Origin: Rhodospirillaceae bacterium
GTDB taxonomy: Bacteria; Pseudomonadota; Alphaproteobacteria; Rhodospirillales; Casp-alpha2
Assembly: GCA_016845145.1 (NCBI GenBank)
Contig: JAERTE010000018.1
Span: forward strand, 124,001 to 188,000
Reading direction: 5' to 3'
Length of the DNA stretch: 64,000 bases
Both the position numbers and the translations under genes were made by a program. Below the pieces are notes generated by a model. That model worked only from the letters and a program-made list of their open reading frames with translations. It was not told the DNA's origin and made no database searches. Shown here in pieces: positions 8,779 through 17,739 of this stretch (within the stretch, counting starts at the first letter, position 1; each line of letters opens with the position of its first letter).

Positions 8779-11700
8779 TTACGCTTGCACTTCGAAGTCG
8801 GCGGCTACCAAATTAGTCGAGGCGGACGTGTTGGTAATCGAGTCGAATACCGCGAGATCAGACAAGGTGCCGTCGTTCGCCAGATCGTCGGTATAAACCA
8901 TGGTGAGTTGATTCGAATTGCTACTGTCGTTGAATAGGAAGACTGCGTCGGTAGCGCTGGCATCGCCTGCGGCAATCGCCGCCGATGCGTTCGTGAGAGT
9001 GCCGGCTTGGCTGTGCAATATCACCACCGTGGCTGTGCCGGCATTGACGGCTGTTGCCGTTCCGTCCCAGGTGAGTTCCACGTAATCAATTGATGAAATG
9101 CCAAGGTTGGAGGTGTCGAGAACAATAACGTCGCTCTCGCCACCACCGCCGCCGAAGGCTGTCGCGCCGCTGAAATCCACCAGCGTATCGGTACCCAGGT
9201 TGGCAGGCAGTTGGCCGGAGAAAACGAAACGGTCTGCGCCTGTGCCCCCGGTAATGCGGTCATCGCCGCCGGAACCGGTGATGGTATCGTTGCCGGCACC
9301 CGCCGATATGGTCTCAGCGGTGGAATCCTGGCTGGTAATGATATCCGCGCCTGTGCCGCCGTTGATGGTTTCGGTGCCGAAAAACTGGACGTCATTGGAG
9401 CCGTTGGCCAAATTAACCGTATCGTTGCCGCCGCCACCGGAAAACCGCTCGAGCACCACATCGCCTAAGTTAATCGTGTCGTTTCCGTCGCCGCCGGAGA
9501 TGGTCTCCATGTTGGTGGCGGTGAGGGTGTTGTCGACGCCGCTGCCCAGCGTGACGATGTCGGTGCCGGTGCCGCCGACAACCGTATCAATATCGATGAG
9601 CGTCAGCGAATTGGTGCCATTGGCGAGCGTTACCTTGTTGTCCGTGCCGCCGCCGCCATCGACGGTTCCCGAGCCTTGCGCCGCGCCCAAGGTGATGGTG
9701 TCGTTGGCGCTGCCGCCGGTGATGGTCTCGATGTTCGACGCGGTGAAGGTATTGATGAAATTCCCCATGGTCAGCGAGTCGGAGCCGCCGGCGAGGTTGT
9801 AATTCAATCCTGTCACCTGTGAAGTTACGGTAATATGGTCGGCGCCGGTGCCGCCGGTGACGGAATCGACGTCGCCGTATACAGATATGGTGTTGCCGCC
9901 ATCCGCCAGGGTGAGTGAGTCGGAACTGCCGCTGCCGCGCATGAACAGGCCGTTCTGCGTATTGAGCAATGTAATGTGATAGGGGCCGGGTGCCGCGCCG
10001 GGTAGTTGCTCAACGTTCGTTAAATGCAACGACGCGGTCAGACTGCTGACGGTCCGGATATAGTCGGTGCCGGAGCCGCCATCGATGGTGTAGGTGCCGT
10101 TGGCCAGCAGATAGACAGTGTCGTCGCCAGCGGTACCTGTCAGGGACTCGACGGCGCTGGTTCTCAGCGTCACGCCGCTGCCGCCAAGGGTGACGGTGTC
10201 GGTGCCGGTGCCGCCGATGATGGTTTCGATCCCGGTGGCATGGACCGTCTGGCCGCCGTCGCCCAGGGCGGTGCTGTCGGTGCCGTCGGTGTCGGTGATG
10301 GTTTCAACGCCACTGACGCTAAGACTGGAGACGTTGATACCGGAATCAATCGTTAAAGTGTCCGTGCCGGCGGCGCCGGTAACCGAATTGATCGTCAGTC
10401 CACCGACGCTGGTGGCATCCATCGTCAGGTTGTCGTCGCCGCTGGTGCCAATGATGGCGGCAGCTTCGAAATTGGTGGTATCGACGCTGACGGATGTGTT
10501 CCGGACGCCAAGAACGTCGGTGCCTGCGCCGCCGTCCAGGGTGGTCGAAATGGTTGTACCGCTACCCACCGTGAAGGTGTCGTTGCCGGCGCCGCCGGTC
10601 AGCTGTGCGGTGACCGTTGCACCATCGGCAATCGCAAACGTATCGCTGCCCGATCCACCCGTGACGGAATCGAGCAGTGTGCCGGCGGCGTCGGAGAAAT
10701 TGAAAGTGTCGCCGCTGTTTGAGCCGATCAGGTCCTCGATATTGGTGGCGGAAACGGTTGAGCCGCTGCCCTGGGAAACATCAACTTCCGAGGACCTGAC
10801 GGCGAAAGTTGCTGCCGATCCCAGGCCTGAATAATCCAACGTGTCAGTGCCGTCTCCACCGTCATAGGCGCTGGAACCCGTGGCCACCGTGACCTTGATG
10901 GTGTCGTTGCCGATGCCGCCGTAGATGGAATCGCCGCCTGTCGCGCTGCCCTTACCATCCAAAATGTCGTTGCCGCCACCACCGTAAATCACTTGGTCAG
11001 TGGAATTACCGGTTATGGTGTCATCACCGGACTTGCCGAACATCAACGAGCCGACGGCGTTGGAATCGGAAATCGTCATGGTGTCGTCGGACGAAGATCC
11101 GGCCAATATGTAGGCCGTCTCGGAACCGGTCAGGTCCATGGCATTTTTGACGATAATACCTTCATCCAAGTTGGCGAGGCTGCTGACGGAGCCCTGGATG
11201 TCTTCGACGGTATCTTCGATTTGGATGTAGGTCAGGACCGTTGACAGGCTCGAGGTGTTGGCAAACTCGCTGTAAATATGGAAATCCATGAACCCGGATG
11301 TGGACGAAACGTTCATCTTGATGCCGACACTGTCCAGGCTTTCGAAGGTCAGCCGGTCGGCACCTCCGCCGGCATCGGTGATGATGTCTTGGTCGTAGGG
11401 CGAGGACAGACCGAAGACGCCGCCGCCGGACACGGAAACGGTGCCGTCGTCGCTTTGGTCGTAGACGTACTCGGTGTTTTCCGTGTTGCCGCTGAAGGTG
11501 TCGTCGCCAGAGGTATTGTAGAAAGTCTCGCCGAAGATAACGTCGTCGTTGTCCGGCGTGACGATGTTCTCATCCGGGGGGTCGAAAAACGGATCTCCAA
11601 AGGGGTCCAGAAAATTCTCGGGCGCGAAGGGATCGAAGAACGGGTCTCCGGCATGCAGCGGGTCACCGAACGGATCTCCGAATGGGTCTCCAAAGGGGTC

Positions 11701-13206
11701 ACCGAAGGGGTCTCCGAATGGATCTCCAAACGGGTCACCCCCAAATATGTCGCCTCCAAAGACGTTACCGCCGAAGATGTCACCGCCAAAAATGTTGCCA
11801 CCCGGTTCACCTTGGGTGCCACCACCGTCTCCACCATCATCGCCGCCACCGCCGTCTGATCCTGGTGCCGGTCCCAAGGGATTCAAAGCGCCGCCCACCG
11901 GGGCTGGGCCGCTGGGGCCAAACGCACCCTGTTGCTGCGCTTGCTGGATGGCTTGGTCAAATTGCACGGCGGCTTGGACACCCGCTTCCGCGCCTGCTGT
12001 CATCGCGGCGTCGAAAGCATCATCCAGGCTGCCACCTCCGGCCAGGGCATCTTGAAAAGCCCCGGACCCGGCTTGAATCTCGGCTTCCGAGATTCCGTTG
12101 GCGCGAGCTTCGGCAATGGCCGCCGAAAGAGCAGCTTCACCGGCTACCTGGGCTAAATCGCCAACCTCTCCGCCCCCGGCGAGCGCCTGTTGCACGGCTT
12201 GCTCGGCTGCCAGACGGGCGGCAACCTCAACATTGTCGCCTTCAATGGGTTGGCCATCAGGGCCGATCGGCACGTCCGCCAATTGATCGCCAACTTGTTC
12301 TGCCACTTGTTCCGGCGTCGGGCCATCAGGTCCGAGTCCTTCGCCGGGAACACCTTCGCCCTCCACCGGTGGGCCGCCTTCCAGCTGCGCTTGACCTTCA
12401 AGTTGTTGTTCTGCCTGGGCTCCGGCTTCGCCCTCGGCACCTTGTTCTGTTTCGCCCTCGGCGGTTTGTCCGCCTTCGCCTTGCGCTTGACCCTGCTCGC
12501 CGCCTTCACCCTGGTTGTCACCGCCTTGTTGATTTTGGTTGGTGGACGTGGGTGGTGGCGGTGCAGCGGCTATTGCGGAACCATAAAACTGGTTCACGGC
12601 CGAGGCTGGCATGACCACCGGTTTCGACGGCAGTGCGAACTTGGAAACAATACGGGTTGTTTGATTGGCCGTGCTCAGCGTTGCCGAGCCCACTTGGGTG
12701 GCAATGGTCATTTCGCCGGTATTGCCATCGGCGTCCTCGAATAGTGAGAACGTGTCTCCCTTGGTTGGCGATGATTTACCACCGCCGGACGTGCCGCGGA
12801 TGCCGATGGTGGCGGTGGGCGTATTGACGACCATGGCATTGACGGCGGTCTTGGCAATCTGTCCCGAAACAAAGGTAAATACCCCCTGGGTCACGGAAAG
12901 GGCCGCCGATCCTTCCTGGCCGCCGGGATCGTAGACCATCTCGTCGATGGTCATCTGGCCGGCTTCGGCCAGCGAAAAAGTGGAATCGTCGGCGAATACG
13001 ATGCCCACCGCGCCGCTGGCATCGGTCTCGACAACGTCGCCCTGGAAAATCTCCTGGCCGCTTTCGCCCTTGACCTTGGTGCCGTCAGTACGGGTGATGA
13101 AAACGTTGCCCTTGATGGTATCGACGCGACCAACGGCTTCTTGCGTCGCGGCCTGTGCAAGCTCGGCGCTGTTGCTTCCGTCTAAAGTCGTCGGAGCATT
13201 ATCCAT
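8779..13206 (-). CDS. Giant FecR-RTX secreted protein 1
   Basis: A 1475-residue acidic protein with no Sec signal. Residues about 25-140 form a FecR-like domain (VGRVDTIKGNVFI onward). Then come a Gln/Glu/Gly-rich linker (about 215-300), an Ala-rich segment shared with its paralogue (about 325-435), a block of Gly-Asp-Pro-Phe repeats (about 465-549), and some 850 residues of calcium-binding RTX-like repeats with many GGxGxD nonapeptides (for example GGSGSDTF, GGGGTDN). The C-terminus after the last repeats is Ser/Thr/Asn/Asp-rich and would hold a type I secretion signal. It lies upstream of the hydroxylase, exporter and adaptor genes, so it is the likely substrate. An adhesin, matrix or surface-layer role is possible. 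Confidence 0.9.
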   Translation of the reverse strand: MDNAPTTLDGSNSAELAQAATQEAVGRVDTIKGNVFITRTDGTKVKGESGQEIFQGDVVETDASGAVGIVFADDSTFSLAEAGQMTIDEMVYDPGGQEGSAALSVTQGVFTFVSGQIAKTAVNAMVVNTPTATIGIRGTSGGGKSSPTKGDTFSLFEDADGNTGEMTIATQVGSATLSTANQTTRIVSKFALPSKPVVMPASAVNQFYGSAIAAAPPPPTSTNQNQQGGDNQGEGGEQGQAQGEGGQTAEGETEQGAEGEAGAQAEQQLEGQAQLEGGPPVEGEGVPGEGLGPDGPTPEQVAEQVGDQLADVPIGPDGQPIEGDNVEVAARLAAEQAVQQALAGGGEVGDLAQVAGEAALSAAIAEARANGISEAEIQAGSGAFQDALAGGGSLDDAFDAAMTAGAEAGVQAAVQFDQAIQQAQQQGAFGPSGPAPVGGALNPLGPAPGSDGGGGDDGGDGGGTQGEPGGNIFGGDIFGGNVFGGDIFGGDPFGDPFGDPFGDPFGDPFGDPFGDPLHAGDPFFDPFAPENFLDPFGDPFFDPPDENIVTPDNDDVIFGETFYNTSGDDTFSGNTENTEYVYDQSDDGTVSVSGGGVFGLSSPYDQDIITDAGGGADRLTFESLDSVGIKMNVSSTSGFMDFHIYSEFANTSSLSTVLTYIQIEDTVEDIQGSVSSLANLDEGIIVKNAMDLTGSETAYILAGSSSDDTMTISDSNAVGSLMFGKSGDDTITGNSTDQVIYGGGGNDILDGKGSATGGDSIYGGIGNDTIKVTVATGSSAYDGGDGTDTLDYSGLGSAATFAVRSSEVDVSQGSGSTVSATNIEDLIGSNSGDTFNFSDAAGTLLDSVTGGSGSDTFAIADGATVTAQLTGGAGNDTFTVGSGTTISTTLDGGAGTDVLGVRNTSVSVDTTNFEAAAIIGTSGDDNLTMDATSVGGLTINSVTGAAGTDTLTIDSGINVSSLSVSGVETITDTDGTDSTALGDGGQTVHATGIETIIGGTGTDTVTLGGSGVTLRTSAVESLTGTAGDDTVYLLANGTYTIDGGSGTDYIRTVSSLTASLHLTNVEQLPGAAPGPYHITLLNTQNGLFMRGSGSSDSLTLADGGNTISVYGDVDSVTGGTGADHITVTSQVTGLNYNLAGGSDSLTMGNFINTFTASNIETITGGSANDTITLGAAQGSGTVDGGGGTDNKVTLANGTNSLTLIDIDTVVGGTGTDIVTLGSGVDNTLTATNMETISGGDGNDTINLGDVVLERFSGGGGNDTVNLANGSNDVQFFGTETINGGTGADIITSQDSTAETISAGAGNDTITGSGGDDRITGGTGADRFVFSGQLPANLGTDTLVDFSGATAFGGGGGESDVIVLDTSNLGISSIDYVELTWDGTATAVNAGTATVVILHSQAGTLTNASAAIAAGDASATDAVFLFNDSSNSNQLTMVYTDDLANDGTLSDLAVFDSITNTSASTNLVAADFEVQA
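11575..11810 (-). repeat. Tandem 12-bp units encoding Gly-Asp-Pro-Phe / Gly-Gly-x-x-Phe in RTX protein 1
   Basis: In-frame repeats read on the minus strand as FGGDIFGGNVF-type units changing into six or seven GDPF units and then looser DPF copies. The unit is 12 bases with variable third positions, so it has diverged at silent sites and is not a fresh expansion. It sits between the Ala-rich linker and the RTX domain. Confidence 0.85.
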
Positions 13207-13276
13207 TACACACCCGTACTCTTTCCATATCCGAACTTAGTATAGGTGCGCTGCCATGGCTAGGGTGTGATGAACG

Positions 13277-16200
13277 TCACGGGGCTTCGCCGCCGACATT
13301 GAGAAGCGTGAAATCAGCCCCGTCCAGATTGATCGATGCGGAAGTGTTGGAAATGCCGTTGAAGACCGCCAGATCCGATTCCGTGCCATTTCCCGCCAGA
13401 TCGTCGGTATAGGTCATGGTCAGGAGATCGGAATTGGCGCTGTCGTTGAATATGAACAGAGCATTGGTGGCCGTCGCGTCCGAGGCGGCGAGCGCGGTGG
13501 CGGCATCGGCGGCGGATCCCGCGGCACCGTGCATCACGATGATGGTGGCGCCGCCGATGGTCAGCGTATCGCTGGCGGAGCCGTCCCAGGCCACTTCCAG
13601 ATAGCTCTTAGTGGAAATGTTCAGGTAGTCCGCATCCAGCGCGATGACATCGCCCTCGCCCTCGGAACCGGCGAAGTCGTTGGCGCCGTTAAAATCGGCA
13701 AGCGTATCGGTGCCGAGATTTTCCGGTGCTTCGCCGGAGAAGACGAAACGGTCGGCGCCGGTGGCACCGGTCAGCTGGTCGTCGCCGCCACCGCCTGTCA
13801 GGGTGTCGGCTCCCGCGCCGCCGTGCAGGCTATCGGCGCCCGTCGAACCGGTAAGAGCGTCGACGCCGTCGTTACCGGTGATGGTCGTGCCGGTCGCATC
13901 CAGCGCCGTGATGGTATCCGCGCCGCCGCCGCCGACCACGGTTTCCGTGCCGGAGACGGAAACTGAATTGGTCCCTTCGGCAAGCGTGACCTTGTCGGAG
14001 CCGGCACCTAGGTTGAACGTTGCGCCGGAATGCGCCGAACCCAGTGTCAAAGTGTCGTTTCCGGTGCCGCCGGCGGTAATCGTTTCGACGCTGTCGACCG
14101 TTATTGTGTTGGCAGTGTCTGTGGCGAGGATCAAGCTATCGGAGCCGGCACCAAGACTGACAACCAGTCCGCTTTGCGCATTGCCGAGCGTCAGAGCGTC
14201 GTCCGACCCGGTGCCGGTGACATTTTCGACATTGTTGAGCGCGACGGTCTGGGTGCCGCCGAGCAGAATTGTATCGGTTCCGCCGCTGCCAGTGATCGTA
14301 TCGGCGTTATTGACGGTCAGCGTATAGCCCGAAGCGTTGGTGAGCGTCAGGGTGTTCGCACCGGTGCCGGCGACCAAATCGACGATTCCGGACGAAAGCG
14401 CGTTGGAAATGGTCAGAATATCGGAAGTTGTGGTGCCGTTGATGTTCTCCGCGCCGGTAATACTCAGGGTATTGGTGCCGGAAGCCAAATTCAGGGTGTC
14501 GGTGCCGCTGTTCATATTGACGGTTCCCGACGACATATTGGCCGCCAGCGTTAAGGTGTCGTCGTTGGTCGTGCCGTTGATGGTCTCAACTGACGTTGCT
14601 GTCACCGAGTTGGTGCCCGATGCCAGGTTGAGTACATCGGTCCCATCGCCCAAATTGATGTTGTTGTAGCCACTGATGTTGCTCGCATAGGAGACCGTGT
14701 CGTTGGCGCTACCGGTTGAGGTGATCGTTTCGATGGAATTTACCACATAGGAGTTGGTGCCGCTTGACAGCAGAGCCAGGCTATCGACGCCGCCATACCC
14801 GTAGACCAAGTCGACCGCCTGGCCGAAAATCTGTCCCGACGTATCCGTATGAGTTCCGTAGACGATGGCGTCGTCACTCGAGGTTCCGTCGAGGTATACA
14901 CTATCGATGTTGCTCAGGGTTGTGACTGTACTATTCTCGTAGGCTGTGTATCTGACTTTCAGAATGTCGGAGCCTGCGGAACCACCGGTGACGGTGTTAG
15001 CGGTAAGCGCCCCATAGATGAGAAGATTGTCATTGCCGGTGCCGCCGTCGAGCGTCGTCAGGGCCATCTCTTGGGTGATGGTGATGGTGTCGTCACCGGC
15101 CCCGCCCTTGACATAGGACATGCCGCCGTAACCGGCGTTGATGAGATCGTGACCGGCCGAGCCTTCGAAAGCGCCAACGTCCCACAACATATTGTAGAGT
15201 TCCGTGCTGCCTTGCCTTCCGCTGACCAAACCATCGGCGCCGACGTTCGTACCCTCGACGCCACCTTGCAGAGAGGCTGAGATCCCGTTGGCGCCGCTGA
15301 ACATGGTCGAATAGCTAAACGCGTTGACGCCGCTGTCCGGAATGTTGTCGGAGTTCGTATCTTGGTTGTCGGTGCCGGTGATGCCGCCGATGAACAGCCC
15401 TTCAAATTCGAGTCCGATGTTGAACGTGTCGCCGCCACCTTTGCCGAAGATTATGGCGCCGCTGGAGTCCGCGCTCATGTAGGTGCTGTTCAGATCGAAA
15501 GTCTCACCGGTGCTGGAGCCGGCAATGACGTACCCAATGTCGTTGGCTTCCATGGTCGGAAAAACGATGACGTCGCCCTCTTTTCCCGTCGGTTCGGTCT
15601 GGGCCGAAACGTCGGTCTCCGTCTGCTCTGTGTATGCGAGTGAGACGACGTTGGGCAAATCGGAAAACAGATATTGAGTGACGTTGGTAAAGTCGATGGA
15701 CGACTCGATCGTGGCCGAGGTGCCGGCCGCATAATTGTTCCAGACAGAAAAAGAGCCGGCACTGTTCGTGCTGTCCATCTGCAAACGCAATTTTACGTTT
15801 TCGAGCCCGTCAAAAGCTATTTGGTTGGTTGATGCGGCGCTGGCTGTCACCGTGTCGGTGCCGGCAACAGCGCTGTTAACGCCGAGATTGTGGGCGAAAT
15901 AGAAGTTTGTGTTGGTGTCTTCTCCGAGCAGGTTGTCGTTGCCCGCGGAAGCATATTTGATGTCGGTGAAGGTCGATTGTCCCGCAACGGTGGGCGGCGG
16001 CTCGTGATATTCCTCATCATCGTGGCCATAATCAATGAGATCAAGGATGGGTTCGAGGCTGAAATACTCTCCTAGTAACGGGTCATACAAGTCAGCTAAG
16101 GGGTCTATGAAACCGTCTCCGTACGGGTCTCCGAACGGATCCCCAAACGGATCCCCAAACGGATCCCCAAAAAACGGGTCGCCGAAAAATTCGTCGCCAT

Positions 16201-17587
16201 AGGGAGACGGCCCGAACGGGGAGGGACCGAAGAAGCCACCTTCTTGCGGCCCTGCTTCACCGCCCTCGGGACCGTCATCGCCGCTGGGCGCGGGGCCTGT
16301 TGGTCCGATTGGTGTAAAACCGCCGACGGGGCCGATGCCACCGGGGCCAAAGAAACCCTGCTGCTGGGCTTGCTGCATGGCTTGGTCGAATTGTACGGAC
16401 GTGTGCACACCGGCTTCCTCACCGGCGTGCATGGCGGCCTCGAAGGCATCGTCGAGATTGCCGCCTTGTGCCAGAACATCTTGAAACGCACCGGCTCCGG
16501 CCCGGATTTCCGCTTCCGAAATTCCAGCGGCACGGGCCTCCGCGACGGCGGCGGCCATGGCTGCCTCTTGTGCGGCCTCACCGGCGTCGGCAATGGTCGC
16601 GCCAGCGGCTAGCGCCTGTTGAACCGCTTGTTCCGCCGCGGCCCGGGCCGCTGTTTCAATGTCGGCGCCTTCGGGCGCTGTTTCTTCAGCCACTTGCTCG
16701 GCCACCTGTTCTTCAATCTGCTCGGGTGTGGCTTCTTCGGGCAAGATCTCGCCTTCGGGCAATTGTTCCCCACCCTCCAGCAGCGCTTCGGTTTCCAATT
16801 GTTGCTCAGCTTGGGCCGTGGCCTCGGTATCAGCCGCCTGGTCTGCCGCGCCTTCTTGGGTTTGCGTTTGCCCTTCACTGGCCGCTTGGCCTTGTTCGGT
16901 GACCGGACGCTGAGCGCGCGCCTCGGGTGGAGGCGGTGCCGCGGCGATGGCCGAACCATAGAATTGGCGTACTGCCGACGCGGGCATGATCACCGGCTTT
17001 GAGGGCAACGTGAATTTTGAGATGATCCGTGTTGTCTGGTTGGGCGTACTCAGGGTTGCCGAGCCGACCTGCGTGGTGATGGTCATTTCGCCGGTCGTTC
17101 CGCTTGAATCCTCGAACAGCGAGAACGTATCACCCTTGGTCGGTGACGATTTGCCGCCGCCCGACGTGCCGCGGATGCCGATGGTGGCGGTCGGCGTGTT
17201 GACAACCATGGCATTGACGGCGGTTTTGGCGATCTCGCCTGAGACGAAGGTAAAGACGCCCTGCGCGACGGAAAGGGCGGCATTGCCTTCTTGGCCGCCG
17301 GGATCGTAGACCATCTCGTCGATGGTCATCTGACCGGCTTCGGCGAGTGAGAATGTGGAATCGTCGGCGAATACAATACCCACCGCGCCGTTGGCATCGG
17401 TTTCGACCACGTCGCCCTGGAAAATCTCCTGGCCGCTTTCGCCCTTGACCTTGGTGCCGTCAGTACGGGTGATGAAAACGTTGCCCTTGATGGTATCAAC
17501 GCGACCGACCGCCTCGCCGCCGATAGCCTGCGCCAGTTCTAGCTCACCATCAACTAACTGTGGGTTTGGGACAACTGCGGTGACCAT
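13277..17587 (-). CDS. Giant FecR-RTX secreted protein 2
   Basis: A 1436-residue paralogue of the neighbouring RTX protein with the same plan: FecR-like domain (about 28-145), Gln/Glu-rich linker, shared Ala-rich segment, a shorter GDPF block (about 461-500) and an RTX-like C-terminal region with repeated TLTLASGTN-type units and GGxGxDxL nonapeptides. The N-terminal domain is almost identical to protein 1 while the rest is only similar in pattern. Translation should be strong: AAGGAGGTGA (17591-17600 on the minus strand) lies just before the ATG. It begins 152 bases after the tolC-like stop and ends 70 bases before protein 1, so all may be one transcript. Confidence 0.9.
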   Translation of the reverse strand: MVTAVVPNPQLVDGELELAQAIGGEAVGRVDTIKGNVFITRTDGTKVKGESGQEIFQGDVVETDANGAVGIVFADDSTFSLAEAGQMTIDEMVYDPGGQEGNAALSVAQGVFTFVSGEIAKTAVNAMVVNTPTATIGIRGTSGGGKSSPTKGDTFSLFEDSSGTTGEMTITTQVGSATLSTPNQTTRIISKFTLPSKPVIMPASAVRQFYGSAIAAAPPPPEARAQRPVTEQGQAASEGQTQTQEGAADQAADTEATAQAEQQLETEALLEGGEQLPEGEILPEEATPEQIEEQVAEQVAEETAPEGADIETAARAAAEQAVQQALAAGATIADAGEAAQEAAMAAAVAEARAAGISEAEIRAGAGAFQDVLAQGGNLDDAFEAAMHAGEEAGVHTSVQFDQAMQQAQQQGFFGPGGIGPVGGFTPIGPTGPAPSGDDGPEGGEAGPQEGGFFGPSPFGPSPYGDEFFGDPFFGDPFGDPFGDPFGDPYGDGFIDPLADLYDPLLGEYFSLEPILDLIDYGHDDEEYHEPPPTVAGQSTFTDIKYASAGNDNLLGEDTNTNFYFAHNLGVNSAVAGTDTVTASAASTNQIAFDGLENVKLRLQMDSTNSAGSFSVWNNYAAGTSATIESSIDFTNVTQYLFSDLPNVVSLAYTEQTETDVSAQTEPTGKEGDVIVFPTMEANDIGYVIAGSSTGETFDLNSTYMSADSSGAIIFGKGGGDTFNIGLEFEGLFIGGITGTDNQDTNSDNIPDSGVNAFSYSTMFSGANGISASLQGGVEGTNVGADGLVSGRQGSTELYNMLWDVGAFEGSAGHDLINAGYGGMSYVKGGAGDDTITITQEMALTTLDGGTGNDNLLIYGALTANTVTGGSAGSDILKVRYTAYENSTVTTLSNIDSVYLDGTSSDDAIVYGTHTDTSGQIFGQAVDLVYGYGGVDSLALLSSGTNSYVVNSIETITSTGSANDTVSYASNISGYNNINLGDGTDVLNLASGTNSVTATSVETINGTTNDDTLTLAANMSSGTVNMNSGTDTLNLASGTNTLSITGAENINGTTTSDILTISNALSSGIVDLVAGTGANTLTLTNASGYTLTVNNADTITGSGGTDTILLGGTQTVALNNVENVTGTGSDDALTLGNAQSGLVVSLGAGSDSLILATDTANTITVDSVETITAGGTGNDTLTLGSAHSGATFNLGAGSDKVTLAEGTNSVSVSGTETVVGGGGADTITALDATGTTITGNDGVDALTGSTGADSLHGGAGADTLTGGGGDDQLTGATGADRFVFSGEAPENLGTDTLADFNGANDFAGSEGEGDVIALDADYLNISTKSYLEVAWDGSASDTLTIGGATIIVMHGAAGSAADAATALAASDATATNALFIFNDSANSDLLTMTYTDDLAGNGTESDLAVFNGISNTSASINLDGADFTLLNVGGEAP
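16100..16205 (-). repeat. GDPF-encoding tandem repeat in RTX protein 2
   Basis: Four to five 12-bp units encode GDPF or GDPY, flanked by GDPFF copies. Three units around 16136-16170 are nearly identical in DNA (each contains CGGATCCCCAAA), which suggests more recent expansion than in the paralogue. Same relative position, directly before the RTX region. Confidence 0.85.
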
Positions 17588-17739
17588 TGTTCACCTCCTT
17601 CCCAAAGTAACCGTTATTCTAACATTTCAGATAGCGGGCGTCTGTGATGTACCTCATGCTCAACGGTATAAGCGCCTGGCGTTCAAGCCATGTTGTTCGG
17701 AAACGCTAAGTTGATCGGTTGAGAAGAGCGCTGGCTGTC

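Noticed and set aside
11575..11810. Regular short repeats that might suggest a CRISPR array or a variable-number non-coding repeat.
   Set aside because: The units are 12 bases, in frame, without spacers, and encode GDPF within a long open frame.
9098..14327. Long open frames on the plus strand opposite the RTX genes, rich in Val, Ser and Pro.
   Set aside because: They are mirror images of the repetitive Gly/Asp/Thr coding strand, have no ribosome sites and match no family; the minus-strand frames carry the FecR and RTX motifs.
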